Of a DNA stretch of 64,000 bases, positions 18,267 to 26,369 are shown in pieces. The stretch lies in assembly GCF_012584515.1 (NCBI RefSeq), contig NZ_CP051461.1:1162001-1226000 (forward strand). The letters run 5' to 3'. The stretch's first letter is position 1, and each line of letters opens with the position of its first letter. Both the position numbers and the translations under genes were made by a program. The notes beneath the pieces were generated by a model. It searched no databases, was not told the DNA's origin, and saw only the letters and a list, made by a program, of their open reading frames with translations. Source of the stretch: Polaromonas vacuolata (lineage in GTDB: Bacteria > Pseudomonadota > Gammaproteobacteria > Burkholderiales > Burkholderiaceae_C).

Positions 18267-18959
18267 TTAATGACCGGAGGGTGAGTGTGCGCCTAAGTTG
18301 CGCTGCAAGATATTTGAGAACTCTTCGATAAAGGTCTCTAACCGATTGGCGATGCGGTCAATGTCGTGGGTAAAGCGGTTGTAGGCAACGACTGCCGGTA
18401 TCGCCGCGAACAGGCCTATTGCGGTGGCTACCAAGGCCTCTGCAATGCCGGGTGCGACGGTTGCTAAGGTGACTTGTTCCAATGCGGCTAAGCCGGTGAA
18501 GGCGTGCATGATGCCCCACACTGTGCCGAACAAACCGACATAGGGTGAGACAGAGCCGACGGTAGCCAGAAAAGATAAATTGGTTTCTATGCTGTCGAGT
18601 TCACGCTGGTAACTCGCCCGCATGGCGCGGCGTGCACCGTCCATCAGAGCGCCGGGATCGGTGATTTGGCGTTCGCGCAGTTTTTGGTATTCGCGCATGC
18701 CACTGGCAAAAATTCTTTCCATAGCACCCGAATGTTTGGCGTTTTGTGCGGCACCGGCAAACAAATCGTTAAGGCTGGTGCCAGACCAGAATTCACGGTC
18801 AAACTCTTCATTGAGTTTTTGTACTTTCTTCAGCGTGCCTATTTTGCGAATGATGGCTGCCCAGCTGGCTATCGATACGCCGACCAGCAACACAACAACG
18901 AACTGAACCACCCAACTCGCGTGGAGTATGAGGCTGACAATGGAGAGGTCTTGGGTCAT
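18267..18959 (-). CDS. tolQ: Tol-Pal system proton channel TolQ
   Basis: 230-residue MotA/TolQ/ExbB family protein with three membrane segments: about 14-36, 132-155 and 170-192. The family block SPYVGLFGTVWGIMHAF precedes the third segment region, and the tail FTHDIDRIANRLETF is conserved. Forms the inner-membrane channel with TolR. It follows ybgC with a 14-bp gap. Confidence 0.96.
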   Translation of the reverse strand: MTQDLSIVSLILHASWVVQFVVVLLVGVSIASWAAIIRKIGTLKKVQKLNEEFDREFWSGTSLNDLFAGAAQNAKHSGAMERIFASGMREYQKLRERQITDPGALMDGARRAMRASYQRELDSIETNLSFLATVGSVSPYVGLFGTVWGIMHAFTGLAALEQVTLATVAPGIAEALVATAIGLFAAIPAVVAYNRFTHDIDRIANRLETFIEEFSNILQRNLGAHSPSGH

Positions 18960-18973
18960 GGATGTGCTTGTAT

Positions 18974-19444
18974 TTAAGTTGTAGTTTTTGCGAGGCTAGC
19001 CAGAACATCTGGCGGTATCCGCTTAGGCGACATGTTGGCCACATCGACCCAGCCTATGCGTATGCTGCCTTCACAAATCAGGGGGCGGTTTTGCGGGTCA
19101 TCGTCTGCAGATGTTAAAAATGCTTGCTGTTTTATTATCAATGATGCCTTGCCGCTTTCTGCCAGACTCGCAGTAACAAGAAGTTGCTCATCGAGACGGG
19201 CAGGACGCAGATAACTGATTTGAGTTTGACTGACGACAAACATGCCGCCGCTTCGCTCCTTCAAGCTATGTTGCTCAATACCCAAATGTCTGAGCCACTC
19301 GGTGCGTGATCGTTCAAAAAACTTTAGGTAATTGGCATAAAAAACTATGCCGCCGGCATCGGTGTCTTCCCAATAGATTCGTACCGGCCAACTGAAAACC
19401 GCTGGTTGCTGTGATTCTTCGGTCTTATCTAATGACTTATCCAA
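18974..19444 (-). CDS. ybgC: Tol-Pal-associated acyl-CoA thioesterase
   Basis: 156-residue hotdog-fold thioesterase. VRIYWEDTDAGGIVFYANYLKFFERSRTEWLR holds the catalytic Asp (in EDTDAGG) and is the family signature. It sits at the head of the tol operon, as usual. The start codon overlaps the 3' end of the aminotransferase gene by 8 bp, so they are probably transcribed together. Confidence 0.93.
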   Translation of the reverse strand: MDKSLDKTEESQQPAVFSWPVRIYWEDTDAGGIVFYANYLKFFERSRTEWLRHLGIEQHSLKERSGGMFVVSQTQISYLRPARLDEQLLVTASLAESGKASLIIKQQAFLTSADDDPQNRPLICEGSIRIGWVDVANMSPKRIPPDVLASLAKTTT

Positions 19445-20657
19445 TCACGGCCTCCAGCCTAGCAATCGCCATTTGCAGCTGCGTCATGGAGCTGGCAGTT
19501 GAAAACCTGACGTATTGCGCGGGTGCTGCATTGCCAAAATCACGGCCGGGTGTGACCACTAAATGGGCGCGTTTCATGAGTTCAAAAGCAAAATCCCAGC
19601 TGCCGCCCGTGCCATCTGCTTTGGCTTTGGCTATGCCCCATTTATCAGCGACTTGGCGGCAGTCGGCGTAGGCGTAGAAAGCGCCGTCTGGCATGACCGG
19701 AACGGTTAAGCCGAGTCGATTGAGCTCTGGGATGAAGTAGTCGCGCCTAGCTTTAAATTGGCTGCGCCGGGATTCGTATTCCGCCAGACTATCGGGCTCA
19801 AAACACGCTAGCGCTGCGCGCTGGGCAATCGTGCTTGGGCAGATGAATAAGTGCTGGGCCATTTGCTCGACTACGCTGACTAACGCGTCGGGCACCACCA
19901 TCCAGCCCAAGCGCCAACCGGTCATGTTGAAGTATTTGCTAAATGAATTGATGCTGATCAGGCTTTGGCCTAACTCGCCCGGCATGGCCAGTGCGGTTTG
20001 ACCGAAGCGTTCCTCGTAGCTCAGGCCTAAATAGATCTCGTCAATTAAGGTAATGCCGCCCTTGCTTTGCACAAATTCGTGAATGCTTTGCAGTTCTTCG
20101 GGTGCGATAGATGTGCCGGTAGGGTTGGACGGCGACGCGAGCAGCACGCCGCGGGTGTTCTTTCCCCAAGCGGCTTGGACTTTGGCGCGGGTGAGTTGAA
20201 AACGTTCATCCGCCGTTGTTGGCAGCAGCACGGCCCGGCCTTCTGCGGCACTAACGAACTGCTGGTTGCAGGGGTAGCTGGGATCGGGCATGAGGATTTC
20301 ATCGCCGGCCTCTATCAGTGCCAAGCAAGCTAAATGCAGGGCTGCCGATGCGCCAGCGGTGATGATGATGCGTCTGGGTGCTACATCCACACCAAAGCGC
20401 GTGGCATACCAAGCACTGATTTTTTCACGCAACTCTGGCATGCCGGTAGCTTGGGTGTACTGGGTGTCGCCGTCGGCAATCGCCTTGGCTGCTGCTTGCT
20501 GCACCAGTGGTGGCGCGGTGAAGTCGGGCTCGCCAATGTTTAACAAAATCAAGGGGTCGCTGCCGGCCGCTAGATCACGCGCCATAACGGCAGCCGCCTT
20601 GGAAACCTCCATGACATAAAAGGGTTGAAGGCGCTGGGCCCGTTGGGCGATTTTCAC
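19437..20657 (-). CDS. PLP-dependent aminotransferase, class I/II
   Basis: 406-residue fold-type I aminotransferase. The PLP-binding lysine lies in SINSFSKYFNMTGWRLGW near residue 245, with the substrate-binding Arg in TGWRLGW and the C-terminal Arg in YVRFS. NIGEPDFTAPP near residue 39 is the common aspartate/aromatic aminotransferase start. The donor and acceptor cannot be decided; it resembles the aminotransferases often found between nusB and tol genes in this order. The ATG at 20657 is close to the conserved start. Confidence 0.9.
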   Translation of the reverse strand: MKIAQRAQRLQPFYVMEVSKAAAVMARDLAAGSDPLILLNIGEPDFTAPPLVQQAAAKAIADGDTQYTQATGMPELREKISAWYATRFGVDVAPRRIIITAGASAALHLACLALIEAGDEILMPDPSYPCNQQFVSAAEGRAVLLPTTADERFQLTRAKVQAAWGKNTRGVLLASPSNPTGTSIAPEELQSIHEFVQSKGGITLIDEIYLGLSYEERFGQTALAMPGELGQSLISINSFSKYFNMTGWRLGWMVVPDALVSVVEQMAQHLFICPSTIAQRAALACFEPDSLAEYESRRSQFKARRDYFIPELNRLGLTVPVMPDGAFYAYADCRQVADKWGIAKAKADGTGGSWDFAFELMKRAHLVVTPGRDFGNAAPAQYVRFSTASSMTQLQMAIARLEAVIG

Positions 20658-20699
20658 TGGTGGTGCTTTGGTGAGATTGTTTTTTTCGGTTTTTTAGAT

Positions 20700-21224
20700 T
20701 TAACGCGCTTGGCTGCTGACTTCGGCTTCCCGCAGCATGGGCGCCATTTTGTGCAGCACGCCGTTGACGTATTTGTGTCCGTCGGTGCCGCCGAAGGCTT
20801 TGGCCAGTTCAATGCATTCGTTGATAACCACGCGGTAAGGCACGTCTAGGCAATGCTTGAACTCATATGCGCCTATCCACAGCACCGAGTGCTCGACTGG
20901 CGAAATTTCGTTCATCGGTCGGTCTAGCAGCGGCAAGATGATGCTGTCTAATGCCAGCGCTTGCTCTATGCAGCCGTGTAGCAAGGCGTCGTAATGGGCT
21001 GAATCGGCCTTATTAAAACCGGCTAAATCACGTGTGAATGCATCAATCGATTCAGCCGTGTTGCGGCCCACTAGGTGCTGGTATAAGGCCTGCATAGCGA
21101 ACTCACGCGAGCGTGTACGGGCTGACTTGTCAGCGGCTTTTTTCACACCCGTGTCGGTCAGGCCGGTGCGTGATTGTGGCGCGCGCTTAAGAGGTGTTGT
21201 TGGTTTTGTAATTGGGTCAGCCAT
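20700..21224 (-). CDS. nusB: Transcription antitermination factor NusB
   Basis: 174 residues. NusB binds boxA RNA with NusE to support rRNA antitermination. A Lys/Arg/Thr-rich tail of about 35 residues precedes the conserved [17 protein letters not shown]. The C-terminal block [32 protein letters not shown] is the family signature. It follows ribH by about 65 bp, the widespread ribH-nusB linkage. Confidence 0.96.
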   Translation of the reverse strand: MADPITKPTTPLKRAPQSRTGLTDTGVKKAADKSARTRSREFAMQALYQHLVGRNTAESIDAFTRDLAGFNKADSAHYDALLHGCIEQALALDSIILPLLDRPMNEISPVEHSVLWIGAYEFKHCLDVPYRVVINECIELAKAFGGTDGHKYVNGVLHKMAPMLREAEVSSQAR

Positions 21225-21289
21225 AGCGCCAGTCGGTTAGTAAAAATTATTGTTCTTCAAAAAGGCCAGCTTTGGGCTTGGCCTAGCGC

Positions 21290-21754
21290 TTAGCCTAGCG
21301 CTTCTATCAGGTTGGCCATTTCGACGGCGACGCGTGCGGCGTCTTGGCCTTTTTCAGTCTGGCGATCAAAAGCTTGAGACATGTTTTCAACAGTCAGTAT
21401 CGCATTCGCGATAGGTATCTGGTAGTCCAGTCCTAACCGGGTGATGGCGCCGCCGCTCTCGTTCGCCACCATTTCGAAGTGGTAGGTTTGACCGCGAATG
21501 ATGCAGCCAAGCGCAATCAGGGCATCGAATTTTTCGCTCTCGGCCATGGCTTGCAACGCGCAGGCCACTTCTAAAGCGCCAGGAACTTGTACATGGGTGA
21601 TGTTTTTGGTTTTCACACCCAGCACGGCTAACTCTTCTAGGCAAGCGTCTGCCAATGCGGTGGTCACGCCATTGTTAAAGCGCGCTTGGACTATGCCAAT
21701 CGAGAGTTTTTTGCCGTTGAGTAGTTCGCCCTGGCCCTTATCTGCTTCTAACAT
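21290..21754 (-). CDS. ribH: 6,7-dimethyl-8-ribityllumazine synthase
   Basis: 154 residues. Condenses the pyrimidine intermediate with dihydroxybutanone phosphate in riboflavin synthesis. Key blocks: [12 protein letters not shown] at the N-terminus, [12 protein letters not shown] for substrate binding, and [24 protein letters not shown], with the catalytic His. It lies 12 bp after ribBA. Confidence 0.97.
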   Translation of the reverse strand: MLEADKGQGELLNGKKLSIGIVQARFNNGVTTALADACLEELAVLGVKTKNITHVQVPGALEVACALQAMAESEKFDALIALGCIIRGQTYHFEMVANESGGAITRLGLDYQIPIANAILTVENMSQAFDRQTEKGQDAARVAVEMANLIEALG

Positions 21755-21765
21755 CTGCTGTCCTT

Positions 21766-22890
21766 TTAAGAGTTGGCTTGGTCACGGCTGAGGTAGCCGA
21801 CCAGTTCAAGGCCGTAGCCTTGCATGCTGGGCATACGTCTTGGCGTGCCCATGAGGTTCATTTTGGTCACGCCGCATTCGCGCAGAATTTGTCCGCCTAT
21901 GCCGTAAGGGCGTAAATCCATGCGGTTGCGCTCTTGCGGCGGGTGGTTGGGGGCTGCGCCTTCAAACTGGGCGAGCAGTTGCTCTGCACTCTCGCCGCAG
22001 TTGAGCAGCACGGCCACGCCTTTACCTTGCTTGGCGATATAGCCTAGGCTTTGCTCCAAGCTCCAGGCATGGGTTTGGCGACCAATTTCAAGCGTGTCCA
22101 TGATGGACAAGGGTTCATGCACCCGCACTGGGACTGTGTCGCCGTCTTCCCATTCCCCTTTGACCAGCGCTAAATGTAGGCCTTCGCCGTGCATGTCCCG
22201 AAAAGCGTGCGCAGTGAATAGACCGTAAGCGGTTTTCAGTTGACGGCTAGAGACTTTTTTGATCAAAGATTCGGTGCGGCTGCGATGCTCAATTAAGTCG
22301 GCAATTGTGCCAATTTTTAGACCATGCTCGGCCGCAAACAGCAGCAAATCGGGCAGTCTGGCCATGGTGCCGTCGTCTTTCATAATCTCGCAGATCACCG
22401 CCGCTGGCGAGCAGCCCGCCATGCGCGCGAGATCGCAGCCAGCTTCAGTATGGCCAGCGCGCATTAGCACGCCACCGTCGACAGCTTGCAGCGGAAAGAT
22501 GTGGCCGGGCTGAACCAAGTCTTGAACTTTTGAATTCTTGTCCACGGCTACTTGCACAGTGCGCGCCCGGTCAGCGGCTGAAATGCCGGTGGTCACGCCT
22601 TGGGCTGCTTCTATGGAGACGGTAAATGCGGTGGAGTGCAGCGCGTCGTTGCGCAGCGCCATGGGTGGCAATTGCAATTGCTCGCAGCGCTCTTTTGTCA
22701 GTGTCAGGCAAATCAGGCCGCGGCCAAAACGGGCCATAAAGTTAATCGCTTCGGCGCTAACGTGGTCGGCGGCAAGCACTAAGTCGCCTTCGTTTTCGCG
22801 GTCTTCTTCGTCAATTAATATGACCATGCGGCCGGCGCCCATTTCGGCGACTATCTCGGCGACGGGGGAAATTGCAATTGCTGAGGTCAT
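21766..22890 (-). CDS. ribBA: 3,4-dihydroxy-2-butanone-4-phosphate synthase with degenerate GTP cyclohydrolase II domain
   Basis: 374-residue two-domain protein. The N-terminal RibB domain is intact: [10 protein letters not shown] with its acidic metal ligands near residue 27, and [14 protein letters not shown] near residue 144. The C-terminal domain has the RibA fold length, but the zinc-binding Cys triplet is missing; where the family has HSECLTGD and the two further Cys, this has [17 protein letters not shown]. It therefore probably supplies only the RibB activity, and GTP cyclohydrolase II must be encoded elsewhere. The start overlaps ribE by 4 bp. Confidence 0.93.
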   Translation of the reverse strand: MTSAIAISPVAEIVAEMGAGRMVILIDEEDRENEGDLVLAADHVSAEAINFMARFGRGLICLTLTKERCEQLQLPPMALRNDALHSTAFTVSIEAAQGVTTGISAADRARTVQVAVDKNSKVQDLVQPGHIFPLQAVDGGVLMRAGHTEAGCDLARMAGCSPAAVICEIMKDDGTMARLPDLLLFAAEHGLKIGTIADLIEHRSRTESLIKKVSSRQLKTAYGLFTAHAFRDMHGEGLHLALVKGEWEDGDTVPVRVHEPLSIMDTLEIGRQTHAWSLEQSLGYIAKQGKGVAVLLNCGESAEQLLAQFEGAAPNHPPQERNRMDLRPYGIGGQILRECGVTKMNLMGTPRRMPSMQGYGLELVGYLSRDQANS

Positions 22891-23540
22891 TTATTGGACT
22901 TTAAGGTGTCCTGCAGCATACGCTCTACATAGCGCGCTATCAGGTCGATTTCGAGGTTAACGCGGCTGCCGTGGGCTAGCTGCTGCAAAGAGGTATTTTG
23001 TACGGTATGCGGAATCAAGTTGATGCTGATCTCGCAGCCTGCGCCAAATGGGCTTTGCTCGGCGCTTAAATCAGTGACTTGATTCACGGTCAGGCTCACG
23101 CCGTTGACGGTAATTGAGCCTTTGTAGGCGAGGTATTTGGCTAACTCGCTGGGGGCAAGAATGCGTAATTCCCAGCTCTCGCCGATTTCAGCAAAGTAGC
23201 TGACATGGCCTATGCCGTCTACATGGCCGGAGACCATGTGGCCACCTAGGCGGTCGTTGGCGCGCATGGCTTTTTCTAAGTTGATCACGCCGGTCTCTGT
23301 CAGGCCGCTGGTTTTGTCCAAGGACTCGGCCGAGATGTCGATATCGAATTGCCCTTTGGCTTGGTCAAAGCTGACTACCGTCATACAAGCGCCATTGATG
23401 GCAATGCTGTCGCCCAAACCCACATCGTCGAGGTAAGACTCGGGCGTGGCAATGGTCAAGCGCTTGCCATAAGTTGATGAGCTGCCCAGGCTTTGGATGG
23501 CGACGATGCGCCCCAAGCCGGTGATGATTCCGGTAAACAT
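22887..23540 (-). CDS. ribE: Riboflavin synthase alpha subunit
   Basis: 217-residue riboflavin synthase made of two related lumazine-binding barrels. MFTGIITGLGRI is the canonical N-terminus, and GDSIAINGACMTV and GSITVNGVSLTVN are the paired binding motifs of the two halves. It dismutates two ribityllumazines to riboflavin. Overlaps ribBA by 4 bp; ribD starts a further 103 bp upstream. Confidence 0.96.
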   Translation of the reverse strand: MFTGIITGLGRIVAIQSLGSSSTYGKRLTIATPESYLDDVGLGDSIAINGACMTVVSFDQAKGQFDIDISAESLDKTSGLTETGVINLEKAMRANDRLGGHMVSGHVDGIGHVSYFAEIGESWELRILAPSELAKYLAYKGSITVNGVSLTVNQVTDLSAEQSPFGAGCEISINLIPHTVQNTSLQQLAHGSRVNLEIDLIARYVERMLQDTLKSNK

Positions 23541-23643
23541 AGTTGTATTTTCGCAGGGATTAAGGGGAACTCTTGCAAAAAAACCTTGGCTGATTTTTTT
23601 CGCACTAAAGAGTGACGGTTTTAAGCGGTAATTTTGAAAAATT

Positions 23644-24768
23644 TCAGAACTGATCTCGCCCGCTAGGTCTTGCTATTACACGCAGATCTGGGCCAACCCT
23701 GTCGGCGGACAGGAATTCCAAGGCCCAGGCTTGGTCTATCTCAGTGAGCGGCCCCAATAACGCCAAGTCTTGGCCATGGCCTATGAGTTTGGGCGCAATG
23801 TAGTGCAGCAACTCGTCGACCAGCGCTGCGCGTATGAAAGAGCCGTTGAGTTTGTGGCCGGCTTCTAGGTGTATTTCGTTGACTTCTCGCGTGGCTAAAT
23901 CGGTGAGCATGGCTTCTAAGTCGACCTTGCCGTTGGCGTCAGGCAGATAAATCACGCTAGCGCCGCTCGCTTGCAGCGCAGCTTGCTTATGCGCGTCGCG
24001 CACGGCGGCATAAATCAAGACCGGTCTATCGGCCGCGAAAAGCGCTGCGTTGGGCGGCGTTTGCAGCCGGCTGTCGACCACCACCAGCCGGGGCTGGCGC
24101 GGCGTGGCAATGCCGCGTACATCCAGCCTGGGATTGTCTTCTAGCACCGTGCCAATGCCGGTCAGCACGGCGCAGCTGCGGGCGCGCCAAACGTGACCGT
24201 CGGCGCGTGCTTCTGGGCCTGTTATCCATTGGCTTTGGCCGTTTTTAAGTGCTGTTTTGCCGTCTAGTGAAGAGGCTACTTTTAGCCTTAACCAAGGCCG
24301 GCGGCGAATCATGCGGCTGAAAAAACCGATATTGAGCTCGCGCGACTGTGCTGCGCCTAAGCCGACTTCGACGCTGATGCCAGCTGCGCGCAGCCGCTCA
24401 AAACCTTGACCGGCTACCAGTGGATTGGGGTCGGCAATCGCGGCGACGACCTTGCTGATGCCAGCAGCGATCACCGCATCACAGCAGGGCGGTGTGCGGC
24501 CGTGGTGGGAGCAGGGCTCTAGCGTCACGTAAAGCGTAGCGCCTAGCGTGCTGTGGCCTTGTTCGCTGGCGTGACGCAAAGCCATGACTTCGGCATGTGG
24601 ACCACCGCGCACTTGGGTATGGCCAAAACCTAATACCTGGCCCTGAACATCGACTAAGACCGCGCCAACGGCGGGGTTCGGTGGGCAGATGAGCCTAGCC
24701 TCGGCAGCTTGAGCCAGCGCCAGAGCCATGGCTTGATCTGGCGAGAGTGGGGAGTTTGTATTTTTCAT
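23644..24768 (-). CDS. ribD: Bifunctional riboflavin deaminase/reductase
   Basis: 374 residues. The N-terminal deaminase has the zinc motifs PHAEVMAL and EPCSHHGRTPPCCDA (about residues 58 and 83-97); the C-terminal reductase runs from about residue 155 (RPWLRLKVASSLDGKTAL). Catalyses the second and third steps of riboflavin synthesis. Head of the ribD-ribE-ribBA-ribH-nusB run. I find no FMN riboswitch before it or before ribE. Confidence 0.95.
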   Translation of the reverse strand: MKNTNSPLSPDQAMALALAQAAEARLICPPNPAVGAVLVDVQGQVLGFGHTQVRGGPHAEVMALRHASEQGHSTLGATLYVTLEPCSHHGRTPPCCDAVIAAGISKVVAAIADPNPLVAGQGFERLRAAGISVEVGLGAAQSRELNIGFFSRMIRRRPWLRLKVASSLDGKTALKNGQSQWITGPEARADGHVWRARSCAVLTGIGTVLEDNPRLDVRGIATPRQPRLVVVDSRLQTPPNAALFAADRPVLIYAAVRDAHKQAALQASGASVIYLPDANGKVDLEAMLTDLATREVNEIHLEAGHKLNGSFIRAALVDELLHYIAPKLIGHGQDLALLGPLTEIDQAWALEFLSADRVGPDLRVIARPSGRDQF

Positions 24769-24818
24769 GCATTCAGTGTGAGGCGCCGAGTACTGTTCTT
24801 CACCGGCTTAGTGTTATT

Positions 24819-25112
24819 TTATAAGCTGGCTTGGTGACAGACTGTCTCAGACATTCTCGGCAGGCGGCTATTCATAATTTGGCCAATACCTACTTTGACT
24901 TTAGTCCACTGTGTCGCCGTCTGTTTTTCTGAAATGTCTTCTACGGTGTCGACGACCAACGTACTGGCTAAAGCGCAAGTATCTTCAAACGCGAGTGAAA
25001 AACGCGTGCGCTGTATGTCGTTTAGCTGCCAGGCAGTGTCTGATTTTGAAAGCTCAGCCCTTGTAATGGCCAAGGCGGCTAGGTTAAGCCTTGGGTTTAC
25101 TTCCAGCATTTG
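24819..25112 (-). CDS. Small hypothetical protein downstream of pilE
   Basis: About 97 residues if started at the ATG at 25112, overlapping the pilE 3' end by 16 bp; an in-frame start at 25175 would overlap it by 79 bp. No membrane segment, signal peptide or recognised domain. Composition is mixed polar with an N-terminal helix-like segment (NLAALAITRAELSKS). It could be a real last gene of the pilus operon or chance open frame; I keep it with low confidence because of the tight position. Confidence 0.35.
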   Translation of the reverse strand, partial: QMLEVNPRLNLAALAITRAELSKSDTAWQLNDIQRTRFSLAFEDTCALASTLVVDTVEDISEKQTATQWTKVKVGIGQIMNSRLPRMSETVCHQASL

Positions 25113-25576
25113 AGGCGCTCGCCAGTGCCCGAAATACCGCGCTGCCCCGTGTGATCTAGGCTTAAGCTGCCGCATTCATCGCCAGTCATGGGTCCGCCAT
25201 CGGTAGGCGTGGCATTCAGAATAAAGCTGTTGTCTGTGCTGGAAACGCTGAGCTTATATATTGCCTTTCCTTCGCCGACTCGGGGTGACTGGCTAAAAGA
25301 CTGAGCTGCAAACGCCTCACCCACCTTATTGCCTGCTGTGTCTTTTGCATAGCTGTAGTTTTCGCTGTAAAAGCGCTCCATCCATTGCTGAGCGCTAGCG
25401 AGTTGGACTTTGGCGTCCGAGCGCCGCCCCCTCGCTATATGGGCGCTATAGGCGGGCCATGCGGTTGTGAGTAATAGGGCCAGTATCAGCATGACTAGCA
25501 TCACTTCAATCAGTGTGAAGCCCTTATTACTTGTGAAGCGGTTGGCTTTAGTCAATGTTTTAGTCGGCGTTTTCAT
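25097..25576 (-). CDS. pilE: Type IV pilin, PilE-like
   Basis: 159 residues. The prepilin leader ends in NKGFTLIEVMLVMLILALLL: cleavage after Gly and the +5 Glu are both present (Gly near residue 19). The C-terminal part resembles minor pilins of the PilE group with paired Cys (DECGSL and CWK). Last pilus gene of the cluster, following pilY1 by 9 bp. Whether it is the major subunit or a minor pilin of the PilVWXY1E set is uncertain; gene order favours minor. Confidence 0.88.
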   Translation of the reverse strand: MKTPTKTLTKANRFTSNKGFTLIEVMLVMLILALLLTTAWPAYSAHIARGRRSDAKVQLASAQQWMERFYSENYSYAKDTAGNKVGEAFAAQSFSQSPRVGEGKAIYKLSVSSTDNSFILNATPTDGGPMTGDECGSLSLDHTGQRGISGTGERLKCWK

Positions 25577-25585
25577 GGCTTTTTC

Positions 25586-26314
25586 TCAACGCCTGAAAGT
25601 GTTCATGCCGGGAACTTCACGCCAACCAATTCTGGCGTTAAAGCTGCGCATGCAAAGCGTGTGGTCAGCGCTTTGACCTATGACTCGGTAGGCGAAGGTA
25701 TTGGCCGCGCAGGACTGAGTCAGACACTGCTCTGGGTGCTCTTCGCAAAATTTCTGGGTTTGTGCAGGCTTGGCTGCAGCAACACGACCAGATCGATCTG
25801 AGGCTAGTTTGACTTTTTGATCCGTGCTGGGTATGGCAATGAGCTTGCTCGGTTGTCCGTTGACCTGCCGCAAACTGCCCAAGCTGGTACTGCTTGGCAA
25901 ACCGGTGTTGGGGTCCAGCATATAAAACCGGCCAACTGGGGCGTGGTTGCATTGGCTTTGATCGGACGCTGGTCTGACACTGGTGAACAGTATATTTTCG
26001 CTGCGCTCATCAGGGCTGCTCAGCAGCATTTCCGAGCGACTGGGAAAATCGAAGTACCAACCATCCTGATGGCTCAAATCTAATGCGTTGGCACTGGTTG
26101 CGCTGACTGTCAGTGCACCATTGCTTGTGCTGATGAGTTTGCGTTCTAGTAGCGTGGTTGTACCGCGAGGCGGGTTAGCGTGAGCGGGGTTGGTTGCGGT
26201 TTCACTGCTTGTGATGATGCTGCGGTCGTAAACACCATACATGCGCTGGGTGATTCCGTCGGCTGGAAAATCGTTGGCGCTTAGAGACTTACCTGTGCCA
26301 AACACTACCATCAC
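25586..26314 (-). pseudogene. pilY1: pilY1, C-terminal part after frameshift
   Basis: 242 residues from an in-frame GTG at 26314. This is not an independent protein: it continues the PilY1 sequence in the next frame, and the frame is open upstream to the homopolymer at 26412-26420. With one A fewer in that run the reading gives FKKNGLSLPFYTAKTAND and then joins this segment (GGVMVVFGTGKSL). The segment holds the last beta-propeller strands and the C-terminal pilin-like tail. See the upstream part at 26370-30626. Confidence 0.85.
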
Positions 26315-26369
26315 ACCGCCGCGCTTTGGAAAGCCAAAAGCCGGTGCGCTTGTGATGGCTAAAGTCTGG

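Noticed and set aside
23541..24818. FMN riboswitch before ribD or ribE
   Set aside because: The gaps (103 bp and about 50 bp) are too short for, and do not contain, the conserved FMN-aptamer blocks.
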